Shown here: piece after piece, positions 11,016-19,755 of the stretch
How positions within the stretch are numbered: the stretch's first letter is position 1
How the letters are laid out: the number at the start of each line of letters is the position of its first letter
Source: Caecitellus pseudoparvulus
Lineage: Eukaryota; Bigyra: Bicosoecida
DNA: 64,000 nucleotides
Direction: 5' to 3'
Assembly (NCBI GenBank): GCA_965644315.1
Contig: CBFFRQ010000032.1
Location: forward strand, 434,001-498,000
The notes under the pieces: model-generated
The model's database searches: none
What the model saw: only the letters and a program-made list of their open reading frames with translations
Told to the model about the DNA's origin: nothing
Program-made: the position numbers and the translations under genes

Positions 11016-13934
11016 TCAGCTGTGGTGGGCGGTGAGCCACTGGCACAGCTGGTCCTTGGAGGCGTCCAGGAAAGCCACGTGTGCGTTGATGGCTTCCAGG
11101 GCCTCCTCCACTTCGATTTCCGCCGCCGGCACGGGGAAGGCGTCGAAGCGCTCTTGCACGGCAGTGGCCATGGGGGCGGTCACGAAGTGCGACGCGACGC
11201 CGTTGACGAGGTTGGAGATGGCGAAGCCGCCCTGCCCGTAGCGGTCCATGAAGGTCTGGAAGTTGTCCTTGAAGAACTGCCACGCCAGCTGCCGCCCGCC
11301 AGGGTTGCCTGCCACAGCCGTGACGATGCTGACACTGTCCTGCGCACGCACGTCGTCGCTGAGGGCGAAGTCCAGGGTGGCCTGCAGCAGGCCGGAGTCC
11401 TGGGCATCTGCCATGGCGTAGGAGGCCTGCTTGCGCAGGGTGGCGTCGTTGGGGTTCGCAATGTACAGCGCCTTCATGGCATCCCACGCTTCACGCCCAG
11501 GCTTGTTGGCCACAGCGGCCGAGAAGGCCACTGCCCGCGTGTCTGCGGTGAGGACACTCGTGTTGCCAGCCATGTACGCGTCGTAGCGGGCCAGGGCCTC
11601 TGAGACAGCTGACGGCACGCCGTGGTCCACAGCGGCCTGCAGCACGAGGGTGCGGAGGAGGGTGCGGATGGGCGCCTCAGGCCCAGATCCAGGGGCCACC
11701 TCCCACCCCACGGCAGCGGTGATGGCCGTCAGCGTATCCGCGGCATAGTTGTGCGCTGCCTGCAGGCACTGGCCGTCGGCGCCAGTCGGCCCACCAGGCT
11801 CGTCCCCGTGCAGGAGGGAGGTGAGGGAGGCGAAGAGGGAGACGCCCGGGCGCCAGGCGGTCCAGGAGTCCTCGAAGCGCCAGGCGGCGGCGAAGCGCAG
11901 GAGGAGGGTCGCGTTCACCCCTGCGTCCGTCCCCATGGCGCCGGGCGTGCCGGACATGACAATGGCAGTGAGGTCGTTCAGGAGGTTGCTGCGGTCGTTC
12001 GCGTTGAGTTGGGTCGCGGCGCCAGGGTTGCTGGTCAGGTACTGGAGCTGGGCCTCCCACACACCAGAGGGGTAGTTCACTCGGTAGTACCCAGCAGCGT
12101 CGGCGTTGGCCTTCAGCCACTTGCCGCCCGCCAGGGGGATGTCGCTGTCCAGAGTGCGCCCTGCGAATGCCGCACGCTGCACGTCGGCTGCTCCCTGCAC
12201 GGTGTACGTGAAGGGCACCCACCACGTCGTGTCCAGGGTGCCTTCCTCCTCTGCCTCAGAGCGGCTGTATGCGCCGCGCAGGAAGCGCTGCTGAGTGGCT
12301 TGCAGGCCCGTGCCAGTTTCGTTCCACGCCAGGGATACCACGGGGTATCCAACCTGGTTCACCCACCCCTGCATGTTCGCCTGGAGATCGTCGTCCCCTG
12401 CTGCCTCTCCCAGTGCCGCCCACAAGTCGTCAGGGGAGGCGTTGCCAAAGGCATGCTCATCCAGGTAGTTCGCGATGCCGTTGTTGAAGGTGTCGTCGCC
12501 CAGGTAGGACGCGACCATGCTGATGACGCTGGCCCCCTTGGAGTACGAAATGCCATCGAACATCTCCTCGATCTGGGCGGGCGTCGTGACCTCCGACCGT
12601 GTGAGGGCGTGGGATGCGGCGTTGGCGTCCACTGCCAGGGCTGTCTGCGGGTCCGTCGGCACAAATTGGTTCAGCATCTGGAACGACGGGTTGAAGTGGT
12701 CCGCCCCGCGGTACTCTGTGAAAGTGGCAAAGCCCTCATTGAGCCAGAGGCTGGACCACCAGTCCATGGTGACGAGGTCCCCGAACCATTGGTGGGCCAG
12801 CTCGTGCGCCACCACCACGGCGATGCGCTGCAGCTGGGACTGCGCGGAAGTGCTGACGTTCCCCAGCATGGCGCTCTCACGGTACGTGATGAGGCCCCAG
12901 TTCTCCATGGCCCCAGCGGCAAAGTCGGGGATGGCCAGCATGTCTTGCTTGGGCAGGGGGAAGGGCACTTGGAAGCGCTCTTCGTAATACGGCAGGATGT
13001 CCGCCAGCGCCGCCAGGGAGTAGCCGAGTTGGTCTTGGAAGCCTTCGCGGGACCAGGCGCCCAGCTCCACTGGACCGCGGTCGGCCGTCGCAGGCAGTGT
13101 TGTGGACTTGTGGATGAGGCGCCCGGCGGCCAGTGCCACGAGGTAGCTGGACATGCGCACAGAGGACTGGAAGTCCCAGCGGAAAGTGCCGTCGGAGGCG
13201 TTCTGGGGGGGGGACGCCAGGGGCATGTTGGCGAGGGCTGTGAAGCCTGCCGGCACGCCCGTGATGGAGATGCTGAAGTTGGCCTTGAACGCAGGCTCGT
13301 CGAAGCAAGGGAAGGCACGGCGAGCGTAGGTGGCCTCAAACTGAGTCACGATCATGGGCACAGTCTCGTTGTCCTGCTCGTATGTGGACAGGTACAGCCC
13401 GGCGTTGTTGCGTCCCAGGGCGCCAGAGTAGTGAATGAGCAAGGTCACGGAGGCGCCCTTGCGTGCTGAGTGCGGCAGCTTCACGATGAACTGGTCATGC
13501 TCAGACACCATTGTCACGGGCAGGTCCTTGTCGCTGAAGTCCTCACCCTGCCACGCGTAGCGCACGCTGTCAATCTGCAGCTCGTGCTGGTTCAGAACGA
13601 TGCACTCTGCAGTGTCTGTGGCAGTCAGCTGCACAGTCACAGCGCCATTAAAGTTGAAGGGTTCCTGGAATTGAGGAGCCACGCCCCAGTGGTAGGACTC
13701 GGGGCGCCACACTGTCGGCAGCCGGTAGCTGTTCCACTTGCACAGGGGGTCCTTGTTCGCCTTCCCGTGCTTGGTGCCGAACACGATGCCGGCAGCGATG
13801 CCGCCGCCCACCTGCAGGAGTGGCGGGGAGCGGGGTGGGGGGTGTTGTGGGGATTGCTTGCCCTGCGCCAGTGCGGCGTTCAGCTCGTGTCACATGGATG
13901 CCACACGCACCACCATGATGCCACCGATGAGCAT
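11016..13934 (-). CDS. Type II membrane M1-family (aminopeptidase N-like) zinc metallopeptidase
   Basis: Removes N-terminal residues from peptides, probably outside the cell or in the lumen. Exon 13811-11016 carries the exopeptidase motif GAMEN (near residue 307) and the zinc site HELAHQWFGDLVTMDWWSSL followed by WLNEGFATFTEY (HEXXH, with the third ligand Glu 19 residues on). A 99-nt intron (13910-13812, GTGCGT donor) joins an upstream exon encoding 'MLIGGIMV', and the spliced hydrophobic run forms a signal anchor. The ATG at 13934 is the first in-frame one. The frame stays open upstream to about 14129 with a plausible Gly-rich cytoplasmic segment ending FWTPWKVA, so an unplaced 5' exon may supply the true start. 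The C-terminal half matches the ERAP1_C-like helical domain. From ATG 13934 it is 939 residues. The stop is 29 bp from the MTAP-like stop. Confidence 0.93.
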
Positions 13935-14446
13935 GGCGACCTTCCATGGCGTCCAGAAGCCCTTGGCAGCAACACCGCCACCGCCTGAAGTCGCCACGTA
14001 ACCCTCGCCAGCAGTTGCACCGTACTGCTGGGAGGCTGGCACGCCTTGGCTGCTGCTTGGGCCTTCCAGAGGTTCACTGTACACACAGCACCGGAGCAGC
14101 GACGAGTGAACGTGAGCCACAAGTACGCGTCATGTGGCTGTGAAAGCACGTACGTGTCCAGGCGTTCCCTGCCTTCGGAGCCGCCGTCCACGAGGGACGT
14201 GCGTTCTTGTCGCCCGGACATGGTGCGGACTTTGGGGCACCCCGGGGCACACTGCGGCACGCGCCGGGCCAAGAGACCAAGGTACTGGGGGCGTAGCAGA
14301 CCACTGAGGTGCCTGCTGGAGTGCGAAGGTTGTGTATTGCGGACTGAGGGCAAGTTGCGCGCGCCCTGGCATGCTACCGCTACAGCCTGGCCTGCAGCTT
14401 GCCATCGAGCTCACTGTGGCGGTGGTTCTGAAGCACTGAGGGCGCC

Positions 14447-15181
14447 TCACCTGCCCACGTCGGGCACGCAGGTTGCAGCAACGGGGGCGGCAGTCGAGCT
14501 GCCTGGCTCTGCCAAGGGTTCCACTGCTGCAGCAGGCGTTGCGTGGCTGCCCGAAAGTGCCTTGACGATGGCCGTGTGATCCTGAGCCGCGGCATGCTGC
14601 ACGGCGGTGAGGCCATTGCCAGCATCCGGCACTTCTGGACAAGCCCCCACACCTAGGAGCGCCTCCACAATGGCCGTGTGGCCTTTGAGAGCTGCACGAG
14701 AGAGGGCAGTCCACCCCATGTCTGCCTGCGCGTTCACGGTGGCGCCGGCCTCCACCAGCGTCTCCACGAGGGACAGCTGCCCAGCGCTGCTGGCGTACAT
14801 GATGGGAGTCCAGCCGTCCTGATCGAGGGCAGCGGGCACGTGAGTGTAGGCGCGGCTGAGCAGTGCAAGGCGCATGGGAGTGCCTCGCACCTTGTCCGCC
14901 GCATCTACGTCAGCTTTGTGTGCGATGAGCAGATCCAGCATGGGCTTGGGCCCCGTGCCAGCGCAGGCAATGTGCAACGCTGTCATGCCATGCTCGTTGC
15001 TGTGATTCACGTCTGCCAGTCGCAAGGATGTGGCGCCCAGCGCATGCCATGTCGCCGTGCAAAGTGGCGTGTTGGGCGAGCAAAATCCGCACGCACCTGC
15101 TCCACCTCGAATGGCGGCCTCAGCATCAGGCACCTCCTGCACCATGGCTGCCATGAGCAAATCTCCGTTCCAGTCCTCCAT
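14447..15181 (-). CDS. Small ankyrin-repeat protein, three exons
   Basis: The region reads as one open frame, but two stretches interrupt the ankyrin pattern and look like stop-free introns: 15096-15013 (84 nt, GTGCGT...GGCAG) and 14890-14819 (72 nt, GTGCGA...GATCAG). Splicing 15181-15097, 15012-14891 and 14818-14447 gives 192 residues and restores repeats: 'GADVNHSNEHGMTALHIACAG', 'KADVDAADKDGWTPIMYASSAG', 'GATVNAQADMGWTALSRAALKG', and 'AGNGLTAVQHAAAQD'. About four to five ankyrin repeats fill the protein, with a short Ala/Pro/Ser-rich tail. Ankyrin repeats bind other proteins; the partner is unknown. No signal peptide or membrane helix is seen. Confidence 0.85.
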   Translation of the reverse strand: MEDWNGDLLMAAMVQEVPDAEAAIRGGAGACGFCSPNTPLCTATWHALGATSLRLADVNHSNEHGMTALHIACAGTGPKPMLDLLIAHKADVDAADKVRGTPMRLALLSRAYTHVPAALDQDGWTPIMYASSAGQLSLVETLVEAGATVNAQADMGWTALSRAALKGHTAIVEALLGVGACPEVPDAGNGLTAVQHAAAQDHTAIVKALSGSHATPAAAVEPLAEPGSSTAAPVAATCVPDVGR

Positions 15182-15285
15182 GGCGCTTCACTGAATGCGC
15201 ACGCCACAATCAGTGTCGGGTCATGCACGCATGCTGAATCAAGTGGATTGTGAACCGAGCCTCGCTTCGCTCCAGCTCGCAGGTT

Positions 15286-17811
15286 CTATTGTTTCGAGGC
15301 AGGGCGGCGCTTCTTGCCCTTGGACTTGCGGCGGCGACGACGCTTCTTGGTCTTCTTCGACTGTGGTCCCTCCTCAGGCCCCGCACCTGTGGCGTCCGGG
15401 CCCAGCATGCGCCAGTTCACGACGCTCCGCTCCGGCACGAAGAAGTACGATGCAGCGGGGGACAGCGACTTGCGAGCCGCTGTGGAGGTGAAGACGCCAA
15501 CGGCGATGTCGTGGGGCAGGGCATCGGCAGGGTCCACGACAGAGCGGAACATGCGCGGCGTGCGGGTGTTCCACTTGCGCAGCTGAGCGGAGAGTGCAGC
15601 CGCTTCACCGGGCGCATCCACCGCGACGCCGCCCTCCACGCCCAGCTCTGTCACCTGGGGTGCGACAGCAAACAGCATCTCCGCCAGGGCGTCGTCCCGC
15701 AACCAGGCATAGCTGCCACCGTCTCCGCCGCGTGGGGCCGTCGTGTTGGCTCCGGCCGGCAACTGGGCCCATGGGTCGCAGGCCTTGGCCACAGCTGCCT
15801 GGACGAACGCCTCGCCACCAACGCCCAGCAGTGGTCGCAGGGCAGCACGCAGGGTCTTCACGCAGCCCCTGTCATCCTCGTCGTCTTCCTCAGACCGACC
15901 CGTGATGTAGGCACGCGGGGAGAGGATGCCTGCTGCGACGGCGTCCCTCCACGCCTTCTGCCGCCCACCCCGCCCGATGGCGAGGTCCGCTTCGCTGGAG
16001 AAGTGCTGCTCGTGCAGCTCCTTGGCGCCCGAGTTTGCCATGGTGTTCATCTCCGACTGCTTCAAGTATCCACGTGGCAGGGACCCCAGGAAGGCCAGCG
16101 ACTCGGCGTCCTCCCCGCTGTGCTCGTTCAGCAGCACCAGGGCGCCGGGATCGGAGGCAGCAGCGAACCACTTGAGGTCATGTGCGACGGTGGACCGCGA
16201 GTCGGACGCATCCAGGAACACCAGGTCACAAGGCGTCATGTGGGGGGGCGGGTCGTCCATACCTGTCGCGTTGACGATGTACTCAGCAAACTGCGGCAGG
16301 GATGTGCGAGTGTGCCCTGGCACGGTCGCGTGGCGCTTGTCAAACCACTCGGACAGCAGCCCTGACACGGTGCGCATGGAGTCCAGGATGCCGACGTCAA
16401 AAGACGTCACGTACACGCTGGGGTGGGACATGAGGAAGGCCAGGGCAGAGTGCCCCGCGCCCAGCCCTGTCTGGCACACGTGGAAGGTCTTGCGGCGTGG
16501 GATGGCAGCGGCGGGGGCTGCAGCGTCTTGCGGCAGCACCAGCACACCATCCACCACCGCGTGCATGAGGCGCGTGATGAAGTCCACCTTGTGCGGGAAC
16601 AAGCCAATGTGCGCCTCGCCCCCCGCCGACCGCATGGCCGCCAGCCACGTATCCAGCTTGCGCCCCATGTACGCCCACTGCCGCACGGCGGGGGACCAGC
16701 CGATGCCGAAGGCAGCGTCCACGCCGCCGACGCCTTGCAGCGCGTCCCGGCGCCGCCTGTGGGTCTCGCGGCGCATGGCAGCGCTGCAGATCTTCTTCCC
16801 CAGGCGCTCGTTCAGGGTGCTGGTGCGGGAGCCGTCCGCCGCTGGAGCCTGCATGCGGCACAGCTGATGCGCGACGTCTTCGCTGGTGATGCCGCCGTTG
16901 AACTTCACCTCCGCAGCCGCCTCGCCGGCCAGGAAGCCAGGCCCGGGCGTCTCTTCCTTGGGCGGCTGCCCCGCCGCGATGCGCTCCTCCTTGTCGGCGT
17001 CCATGACAGCCGTGGCGCCGGGCACGGTGCGGTTGTACAAGTACGGTGCCAGGTGCACGGCACAGTCAGTGAGGGGCGTGACGGGGACATCTTCCATGAC
17101 TGGCACGCCCTTGGGGGGGTCAGGCCGCTTGCCCTCTGGCCAGCGGTCCTTGCTGCCCAGCGTGGGCAGGTCTGCCGGGAACAGCCGTGCCATGTGCAGG
17201 CACGTGTCTGTGCAGGTGAAGTTGTACCCGGGCTGGGAGTGCTCGTCATCCAGCGGCACGGCGGTGCCTGCTTCCGACTGCGCCACCTTCGCCGCCACCA
17301 CAGGCTTGCACATGTCTGCCAGGCGCTTGCACACCGCCTCTGCCTCTGTGAAGGATTCCATTACCATGCTGCGGATGATGTCGCCCTCCTGACGCTTGCT
17401 GCCGCCTGTCACGGCCAGGCCGTGGAGGTACGCCGCATGGGTCAGCAGCTGCTTGCGGAAGAGGAAGGGGCAGCCCTGTGTGTAGCCAAATGTGTACGCG
17501 TTGTCTGGGTGGGCCATGCTGCGGTACAGGGAGGCGTTGCGCAGGCTGTCCCGAGCAGCGATGGGCGGCGGCAGGTGGGGTGGCCCACCGCTCTCCTCCC
17601 CAGCCACGAAGCGCGAGGCAGGCTCGGACCCTGCAAGGTGTTCCAACTTGCCCGCTTTCAGAGCGCCGTCGGCACCCATGGACACCTCCAAGCGCGCGGC
17701 GGGCTCCCCCTGCGCCCTAGGCGTGTTGGTCGAAGGATCGTCGCTTGCGATGCAGCTTCGCGGCAGCAACAGCACGCCGGCCAACAGTGCCGGCAGCAGC
17801 GCGGTTCGCAT
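15286..17811 (-). CDS. Secreted or lumenal protein with a methyltransferase-like domain and polybasic C-terminus
   Basis: 841 residues from ATG 17811, chosen because it starts a clear signal peptide (MRTALLPALLAGVLLLPRSCIA); the frame upstream is open only by chance. The N-terminal half has many Cys and N-glycosylation sequons (for example NFTC, YNRT), fitting a secretory-pathway protein, but I recognise no domain in it. The middle resembles a class I SAM-dependent methyltransferase: motif I 'CQTGLGAGHSALAFL' near residue 442, 'VTSFDVG' after it, and 'CDLVFLDASD' near 525, followed by 'DPGALVLLNEHS'. The last 25 residues are almost all Lys/Arg (KKTKKRRRRRKSKGKKRRP). No intron is seen. Methyltransferase fold is likely; substrate is unknown. 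It is divergent from the phosphate permease, with 427 bp between starts. Confidence 0.75.
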   Translation of the reverse strand: MRTALLPALLAGVLLLPRSCIASDDPSTNTPRAQGEPAARLEVSMGADGALKAGKLEHLAGSEPASRFVAGEESGGPPHLPPPIAARDSLRNASLYRSMAHPDNAYTFGYTQGCPFLFRKQLLTHAAYLHGLAVTGGSKRQEGDIIRSMVMESFTEAEAVCKRLADMCKPVVAAKVAQSEAGTAVPLDDEHSQPGYNFTCTDTCLHMARLFPADLPTLGSKDRWPEGKRPDPPKGVPVMEDVPVTPLTDCAVHLAPYLYNRTVPGATAVMDADKEERIAAGQPPKEETPGPGFLAGEAAAEVKFNGGITSEDVAHQLCRMQAPAADGSRTSTLNERLGKKICSAAMRRETHRRRRDALQGVGGVDAAFGIGWSPAVRQWAYMGRKLDTWLAAMRSAGGEAHIGLFPHKVDFITRLMHAVVDGVLVLPQDAAAPAAAIPRRKTFHVCQTGLGAGHSALAFLMSHPSVYVTSFDVGILDSMRTVSGLLSEWFDKRHATVPGHTRTSLPQFAEYIVNATGMDDPPPHMTPCDLVFLDASDSRSTVAHDLKWFAAASDPGALVLLNEHSGEDAESLAFLGSLPRGYLKQSEMNTMANSGAKELHEQHFSSEADLAIGRGGRQKAWRDAVAAGILSPRAYITGRSEEDDEDDRGCVKTLRAALRPLLGVGGEAFVQAAVAKACDPWAQLPAGANTTAPRGGDGGSYAWLRDDALAEMLFAVAPQVTELGVEGGVAVDAPGEAAALSAQLRKWNTRTPRMFRSVVDPADALPHDIAVGVFTSTAARKSLSPAASYFFVPERSVVNWRMLGPDATGAGPEEGPQSKKTKKRRRRRKSKGKKRRPASKQ

Positions 17812-18238
17812 GGTGGCAGGCGTGAAATGAGTTGCAAAGGGGTGGCTTCCGGGACAGGGGCAGTCTCCCAGGGGTCCAAACGAGCCCAGAGACGGAGCGG
17901 CGCCGACCTGCCGTGCACGGAAGGCTGCTGGCAGCCAGGCGCGAAAGCCACGTGTACCGAGCAGGAGCGGGGCCGTCTCTGGGGCAGGGCAGGGGGGGAG
18001 GTCCGCGTTGCTGCCCTGAGGAGCCCTGACCAATTCCACGTGGCAATTCACCGAGACCGGCAGTTTTACTCGCCCCACCCCGACTGCCTGACAGTCGGCT
18101 GGCTGGCAGCAGTACCTGCCAGCGCTGCCCAATTTCCGCACTCCGTTCCCGGGCCGGTGCTCGGCCATTCCCTGCGCGGGGCAGTCTCCCAGCCGTGCAG
18201 CTGGAAGCGGAGTTAGTGTGAGAGCATTGGGTCTTGCC
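17812..18238. promoter_or_regulatory. Shared divergent promoter of the methyltransferase-like gene (-) and phosphate permease (+)
   Basis: 427 bp between two outward-facing start codons. The minus-strand frame of the methyltransferase-like gene happens to stay open across it, but the signal peptide at 17811 marks the true start. No recognisable binding site could be assigned. Confidence 0.4.
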
Positions 18239-19711
18239 ATGGCCAGCGTGTTGGCTGCCCAAGCAGGTGGTGCTGAGGTCGGCAGCGCCGACGGCGCTAG
18301 CATCCTGCCCATCACCCTCACAGCCATGGGTGTGGCGTTTGCAATGGCAGTGGCCATCGGTGCCCAGGACGTCTCCAATGCCCTGGGCACCAGCGTCGGC
18401 AGCAAGGCCATCAGCGTCAAGCAAGCCGTCGTCATCGGCGCTGTGTGCGAGTTCCTGGGCAGCCTGGCGGGTGGCTCGGTGGCACACACCATCAGCCACG
18501 GCATCCTCCTGGACCACGGCATGTCTGTGGAGACTTTCCGGGGCGTCATGGCCAGCACCATGGCCGGCGCAGTGGTCTGGCTCTTCGTCGCGACGTGGCT
18601 GTCCCTGCCCGTGTCCACGACACACAGCCTCATCGGCAGCTTGGTGGGCATAGCCGTCTTCTGGCACGGCCTGGACTACGTGCGCTGGCCCACCATTGGC
18701 AAGACGGTGCTGTCCTGGGTCATCTCCCCTGCCATGGGCTGCCTCGTCGCCTGGGCGCTGTTCTTCTCCATCCGCTCCCTCGTGCTCAAGGCGGCAGACC
18801 CCGCCGCCGCAGTCAAGCGGTGGATGCCCTGGTACCAGGGTGGGACAGCAGGCCTGCTCGTGACATTCCTGTTCTTGCTCGGGCCTGAAGCCTACCGGGT
18901 GCAGCCCCTCGTCGCTGTCTTGGCTGGGCTCGTTGTCACGCTGCTGGGTGCAGGCGTTGCATCCCAGCTCAAGTCTGGCGCTGCTTCCATGTCACCTGGC
19001 GCCACCTCCCCCGTCTCCTCGCCCCTGCCTGGCCCTGACGCGGAGGAGGCTGCCCCACTGGTGACCAAGGGCGTGGGTCCGTCTGGCAGTGCGAACAGCG
19101 TCGCAGAGCGCGCCTTCCTGCCCCTCATGGTGGTCACGGCCTGCGTCGTGTCCTTCGCCCACGGCAGCAACGACATCTCCAACGCCGTGGGGCCCATGCT
19201 GGCCATCCTGCTCAGCGACCCGGCAGCAACAGCAGCCATCGGGTACGACCCTGACACCGACACAGGCGTGCCAGTGGCCGTGCTAGCGCTGGGCGGAGTC
19301 GGCATCGTGGTGGGGCTGGCGGTGTGGGGGCACAAGGTCATGGCGACAGTGGGCGAGAACATCACCAAGCTTACATTCAGCAGGGGCTACGCAGCCCAGG
19401 TGGGCACGGCCCTCACCGTCCTCATCGCGTCGGTGTCTGGCATCTCCGTGTCCACGACACACTGCCTCATCGGCGCCATCACAGGCGTCGCGCTCGCCGA
19501 CGGCGGCGGACTGCAGAGCATCAACCAGGCCACGCTGAAAAAGATCGCAGCTTCCTGGCTCATCACCATCCCTGCCGCCGCTTTCGCTGCCTGCCTCTGC
19601 CACTCCCTCCTCGTCTTCATCCTGGGAGACGCCGGTGCCCTGGCCGGGGACAGCCCCGCCGCCCCGCTGGCGCCAGCAGGCGGTGGCATCCAGCTGGACA
19701 CAACCATGTGA
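18239..19711 (+). CDS. PiT-family inorganic phosphate permease
   Basis: Cation-coupled phosphate importer (PHO4/PiT family, SLC20 in animals), an integral membrane protein of 490 residues from ATG 18239. An in-frame GTG seven codons earlier is not a credible eukaryotic start. The two inverted-repeat signatures are visible: 'GAQDVSNALGTSVGS' near residue 41 and 'FAHGSNDISNAVGPMLAI' near residue 306. Each half also has the 'SVSTTHSLIG'-type motif ('LPVSTTHSLIGSLVG' and 'ISVSTTHCLIGAITG'). About ten hydrophobic helices surround a central hydrophilic loop (residues ~240-295, Ser/Pro/Gly-rich). The usual Asn of the first GANDV signature is Gln here. No intron. The stop lies 44 bp from the convergent TCF25 stop. 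Confidence 0.93.
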   Translation: MASVLAAQAGGAEVGSADGASILPITLTAMGVAFAMAVAIGAQDVSNALGTSVGSKAISVKQAVVIGAVCEFLGSLAGGSVAHTISHGILLDHGMSVETFRGVMASTMAGAVVWLFVATWLSLPVSTTHSLIGSLVGIAVFWHGLDYVRWPTIGKTVLSWVISPAMGCLVAWALFFSIRSLVLKAADPAAAVKRWMPWYQGGTAGLLVTFLFLLGPEAYRVQPLVAVLAGLVVTLLGAGVASQLKSGAASMSPGATSPVSSPLPGPDAEEAAPLVTKGVGPSGSANSVAERAFLPLMVVTACVVSFAHGSNDISNAVGPMLAILLSDPAATAAIGYDPDTDTGVPVAVLALGGVGIVVGLAVWGHKVMATVGENITKLTFSRGYAAQVGTALTVLIASVSGISVSTTHCLIGAITGVALADGGGLQSINQATLKKIAASWLITIPAAAFAACLCHSLLVFILGDAGALAGDSPAAPLAPAGGGIQLDTTM

Positions 19712-19755
19712 AGTGCCGCCGCCGTGCGCGCCGTCAGCAATGCAGTGCTCGCCCA

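Noticed and set aside
11622-13469. A 615-codon plus-strand open frame opposite the aminopeptidase
   Set aside because: Its composition is the antisense image of the M1 peptidase, whose catalytic motifs prove the minus strand codes.
16423-18216. A 597-codon plus-strand open frame
   Set aside because: Antisense of the methyltransferase-like gene and its promoter; no recognisable domain.
17812-18651. A minus-strand open frame that would extend the methyltransferase-like protein by about 280 residues upstream
   Set aside because: It runs antisense through the start of the phosphate permease, has low-complexity Met/Pro-rich composition, and lies before a clear signal peptide at 17811. It is chance openness in GC-rich DNA.
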